In this document: positions 53,901 to 59,900 of the stretch, in pieces
Layout: every line of letters starts with the position of its first letter
How positions within the stretch are numbered: the first letter of the stretch is position 1
DNA from: Gordionus sp. m RMFG-2023
Lineage: Eukaryota; Nematomorpha; Gordioida; Chordodea; Parachordodidae
Assembly (NCBI RefSeq): GCF_954871325.1
Contig: NC_088775.1
Coordinates: 21,057,561-21,121,560 of the forward strand
Reading direction: 5' to 3'
Length of the DNA stretch: 64,000 nucleotides
The notes under the pieces: generated by a model
The model's input: the letters and a program-made list of their open reading frames with translations, nothing else
The model's database searches: none
Told to the model about the DNA's origin: nothing
Translations under genes and position numbers: made by a program

Positions 53901-56900
53901 TTATGAATATTCGAAAATATTAATCAAAAATAAAAACGGCTATTTAGAAACAAGGCAAGTAATTGTAGATCACTTTGTTTTTCTTCCAAGTTATAGTCTA
54001 AATTTATAGATTAATATTTTTTATTAATTATTAATAATATCCATCAATTTGTAAATTGGAATTAATACAATAAGAATATATTATATCTTTAAAATTATGG
54101 ATGCTTTGATTAACCTTGAAACCATAATTATTTGATATAATCAATTTTCATCTAATCTAAAATTTAGGTTTAAATTTAAATAGTTAAAATGATTGAGATA
54201 ACCTATTTAATTTTTTTATAACATGTTGAAATTTTATATCGCAATTTAATCTAGCTGAAAAATAAATATTAATATAAATAAAAGAATACTAAAACTTGGA
54301 AAAACAAAAAATTATTTTATTTTTCTGTTTTTATTTTCTGAAAAATAGGATAAAAACTAGCGCCATCAATGCAGGCCCAGTATTTTTTTAAACATTTTTT
54401 TTACTACCCTTTCAATTTATCGCCTTAAACAAACTAAACCAAGTAAATATTAGCAGATTTACAACCAGGGCTTGAACCATTAAGATTCCGCATTACTTCA
54501 TCGCCGCACGAGGTAAGAAAAAAAATAGATGAAACCAATGGTCAATTACAAAATAGTCTTAGATAGCCTGGCATATGGCAGATAAATTTTTTTTTAAATA
54601 TAGGGAAGAAATCTCAAACTCAAAATATTAAATTAACTTCAATTTTAATGTTATGTTATATATTTCACGACCTGTTGGACATACATTAATTCCCTAGGAT
54701 AATGGAATTATATGTGTATAAATTTTTTTGCCCTCTCTAATAATAATCATAATCTATTAGGTATTGCCGAGAAAAGAAAATGACAAAAATATTCATATCT
54801 ATCCTAAAAAAAATATATTATTATCATAACTCGGAAAACAGGCTATATCTCTCGTCAAACGAATCAATCAAAAGAGTCATAAAACAACAATTTCGAGAGC
54901 TTTTTTGATCAAACAATCAATCAGTTTCGAAATTTTACGATATAATTTTAAATTATTTAAAGATTCCTGGCTGTCGCCAGATGTAAATAACTCTTGATTT
55001 CTTTTTTTTATGTTTGTTTAAAGTAAAGTACCTAGATTCGTTTCTCCAATCATTTTTGGGACTAGGTTGATTACACTTAAGAAGCCCATTGATGATATTT
55101 GGCCTATTGCGGTACGTTCTATCTTTTGATGCTTAGTACTAAAATTATATCTTCAAAAGAATAAAAGATGAAGCATCATGTTTCTCAGTCCTTTCGAACT
55201 AGATGTTGGGATCTCTGGTGTCTGTGAAGTTGCTGTACATTAAACTATAATACAAAATGCCTGCCAACAAGTCTTATCAAAATTGACTTCTCCAATACTT
55301 ATAATAGACTTTCTCGGAAGTTCCTCTTGTACACTTTTTTAGGGTTACACTAAATTTTCATACTTATTAATGTGCCCTCTATCCTACAATTCGATATTTA
55401 TAAAATTCCATCTATTGAGGGTATTCAACAGGTAATCAGCTTGGATCTCTCAATGACATCGCTAAATCTATTATTTCGACGTGTTCCTTATTCTTGCATG
55501 CCTGGTATATTAATGATGGTATCATCGATGAATCCATGAAAATTTAATAATGGAGACTGGGACTGCTGTTGGATTCTCTATCGATTTGAGAAATCTGAAT
55601 TATTGAACATAATTCACACAACTTCAAACTTACCACCCAAGAGGAACTAAATCGTTTAGACTCCATTGTTGGTGGTAACGCAGCAATCTCTTCCTTCTCA
55701 TGTACCATTCTTGAGGCTTTTTTTGAGGTAGCGGATTTATTTTCCTACTTCTCTCCTATAAACCTTCCTCTTGAAAAATTTCTTTAATATTCATCGGATT
55801 AAGGTCGACTCCTATTTTAAATATCCTATACCCCTTGGCGTTTATGAAAATGGGGTCAAAGTTCTGATTGAAAACATTGTAAACCATAAGTTCAATAAAA
55901 TGGCTTGGATTCAAGCTTATGGACCTACCAAGAATGGTGGATTAGGCATCAGATATCTTTCCGATCTTACCTTAACTGCTTTCAAACTAGTTATTTACTA
56001 AAGAAAATATAGTAAACTCCCATTTTATAAAACTTGATCCTTCCTTTGATGGTGCTATTGTCGATTAGAAATCTCAAATTACTGCTGATCACCCTCTTCC
56101 AGAAACAAATAGGCAGAAAGGTTGGGATAGGCCTATAATTGTAAGCTGCGTTAAATCACTCCTTTCGAAAATGCAATTATCTGACAATCAATTATTTTCT
56201 TCGCTGCTTAATGGATCTGGTTATTAGTTTCTTGAAACTATTCTCCAGTTAACCTAGTTATAAATTAACCAATATGAGCTCACTCACGCCATTGGTATTC
56301 GTTTAAACTGTTTAATAACCTAACAAGAGTAATGGAATACGTAGCCTTTATTGTCGTACTTGTAAAGGTCGAATTGTTAGGGATTATGTAACTCGATCAT
56401 CTTAAGAGCTTTGAGATAAGCTCAAATTCCATCTATTCTTGATGGAAACGTCCATATGAGATTTCCCAAATTTCTTAACTCTTTAACGTCTCACGATTTG
56501 TTTTGACATCATATAATATAGTTATATATTTTAAATTTATAAAAGCTTATAGATTTAATTTAACATCATATGATATAAATATAATAAAAATACTTTCGTA
56601 TTTTATTAAAATTATTAACGCATTATATTTTCATAATTTATCTTTACCTTTTTACCGAATTATATGATTTTATTCTAAATTTTTTATTCATTATTAAAGG
56701 TAAGAGTATAATATTATAAATAATTATTTTATTAAAAATGAATATGCTCTTTTTTATATCAACTTAAAGTGTATGATGTCAAAATAAGTCATAGACATTT
56801 CGATCGATGAATCAGACAATGAAGAATATATTTTACACAATCTTTAAGATAATTCTCCTACAACTTCATCAACTCCGACATATAATAATCTTCAAGTCGA

Positions 56901-59900
56901 GATAGAAGATACAGAAAATAATGATAATATTTTCATCCAAAATAATATGAAATGCAGAGCAGGTGATATCCATCAATTGGACACAAATTATACTAATAAA
57001 TTTTCCACTTCAACCAATATATTAACTCCATATCAATACTTTAAATTATTTATTTCAGATAATATACTAAATAATATATGTGAACAAAGTAATTTATACA
57101 GTTTTCAGTAAATAAATAGATCGCTAAATCTTGATATAAATGAATTGGGACAATTTTTAGGCATACACCTTTTTACTTCTTTAGCTAGAGTTCCTTCGTA
57201 TAGACAATATTGGTCTATGAAATTGGCGTTTCCTCAGGTTACGGAAACTATGTTCGTAGCAGGTTTCAAATATTGCGAAAATATTTACATTTTAACGATA
57301 ATTCTCAACTTATCCAAAGAAATCAAGATGAATATGATAAATGTTTTAAAATTATACCCTTTATTTCAGGGATTCAAAACAATATGCGAAAATTAGAAAT
57401 GAAGGAAAGAATGTGTTGATAAAATAATCATCCCGTTCAAAGGTTTAAAACAATATATAAAATTGGAGCTTCATAAATGGGGCATCAAAGTTTTTGCATT
57501 AATCAGATCCGGTATATGATTTTAAGATTTATGCGGGAAAGCAAACTAATCCAACACCATCTGAATTATGGATAAGTCGTGATATAGTCCTCCAATTGAC
57601 AAAAAATTTCCCGAAATATCAAAATCATAAACTCTTTTGCGATAACTACTTTTCTTCAATAGCATTGGCTAAAAAATTAAAAGAAATCGGTATATTTATG
57701 GTTGCGACTACTAGAAGCAATCGGATAAAAGATTGCAAGTTAAAATGCGATAGAGACTTTTAAAAAAAGAATGTCGCGGGAGCTATGTATATAAAGTTGA
57801 TAAGAAAGAAAATATAATTGTCAAATGGTATGACAATAAGTTTGTGCCGTCATTTCATCCTTTGTTGGTGTTCATCCAATTGAAAATGTAAAAAGATGAT
57901 CATTAAATAGCAAAGAATATATTGAAGTACCAAAACCAAATATATTAAAAATATATAATGAAGGTATGGGAGGAGTTAATTTACATGATATGCTTGTTGA
58001 ATGCTATCGAGAAGGTATTAAAGGTAAAAGGTTCTACTGAGAATAATTTTTCATCTCATTAATATGTGTGTAGTAAATCCATGGCTTTTGTATAGGCGGC
58101 AAATATGCCTTGAAAAAGAGATTAAATTCATGAAACTTATCAAATTTAAAACACATATTGTCATCGCATTGTTATTGGCAGGCAAAATTAGTAAAAGAAA
58201 ATCAGAGAGATCTTTGAATGCCGATAATTAAAAAAAAATTCTCTTATAATGGCTCCTATATCTGATATCATATATGACAACATTGATCGGACGGATGCCT
58301 GCGAAACGAGGCAAAGATGCAAGTTATGCATATAGGCATACTTTAGAACAAAATGTGCAAAATGTAATATATATTTATGCTTTAATCAATATAGAAATTG
58401 TTTTCGAGATTTTCATAATAAATAGATATTTGTATTTCTTTGTATTACAATATGCGTCTTGATGTCAATCATCATTTTTTTTTACTTGTGTATTTAAAAA
58501 TAAAGATGGAAAAAATTTTAGGCATCTATGGAATGTATAAATAAATAATTTATAAAAATAATATTGAAAATTGGGTGTCAAATGGTTAAAAAAGATGACA
58601 ATTCCTGGCCAGAGATTATGTATTGGCTCCCTCCAATCAAGTTCTTAACATCGAGAAAAGGAGCAATTAAAAATATCAAAAAATTCAGAAATTTCACAAG
58701 ATTACACATTCGTTCCGATTGCACTACTTTAACAACCTTCGCGCGCTTTATGATATTTAAAGAACTTCTCCCATTCGTATACTCTCGGATGAACCTCGTG
58801 AAAGCCTTTTCTCGAGGTAAAGGCTAACAATTGCTATTCATAAGGCTAATTACATTAGTTTCATGGGTAGCCTCATCCTACAAAATAATTATTTATAACG
58901 ATCTGTCAATAATGATGGGTGAATCAGAATTTTATCCTTTGTTAATTATGGAAGATTTTCCTATCTTATAATAAGCGTTTATACTAGACTTGGCGTTTAT
59001 CGGTTTTCTACATATTTATATAAAGACAGAAAATATAAAAAAAATTATAATATTAAAAACTTTCCCAAAATAGGCATCAGGTATTTCCAAACTTAAAATG
59101 TAGGATTTTTAAGCATGAGTCTAGTATTTGCCCAAATCAAATAATCTAATACTTGAATTTCTCTTCTCTGAATCTTCAGTGATATTTTTATATTTCCTAT
59201 ATTCTTGTTTCTTTTCCTAATGCATTTTTTTAAAAACTATCATCTATATTTGGGGGTGTTTTGGATTAAGATAACCATTCATTAAAGATTATTTCTATTA
59301 TATTTTTACAGAATTTATATAGGAAAACATTTTGCAGCCAGAGTATACACTGTATTGTCATCCAAAAGCTTGTTTAAAAAAGGTAGAGTAAAACTATTAC
59401 AATTGCTCAAAGATAAAAAATCTTCAATATCTGAAAATTTTTATTACGTTTTTTTGAGAATGTTAAATTACCTATAATTCCAAATTATTCTTGTAAAAAA
59501 AATCTTTATGATGAAATCAAGCAGTGTATAAAATATAATATAGGTACATATAATAGTACTTTTAAACTCTAAAAAGGTGTAATTGAGAATGCTCAAACAG
59601 GATTAAACTTTCAAAAGCCAAGAATTATATTTAGCATCTCTAGAAGATATCTTGTCTAGATATTGTAGAGATGGTAATAAAAAACCTTTGAGACAGCTTA
59701 AATATTCCACCAGATGGTTTTTCAGCAAAAAAATTTCATGATTTAATAACATTTAACAACCAGCAGAGCCTTTGCATAATATCTTCAATAATAATAGTTG
59801 ATAACTAATAAAATTTTAAAAAAATCATAATGTAAAAATATAATCAGAATACTGATTTAAAATTATAAGCAATAAATTTTATTAAATTATAACCTCTTGT

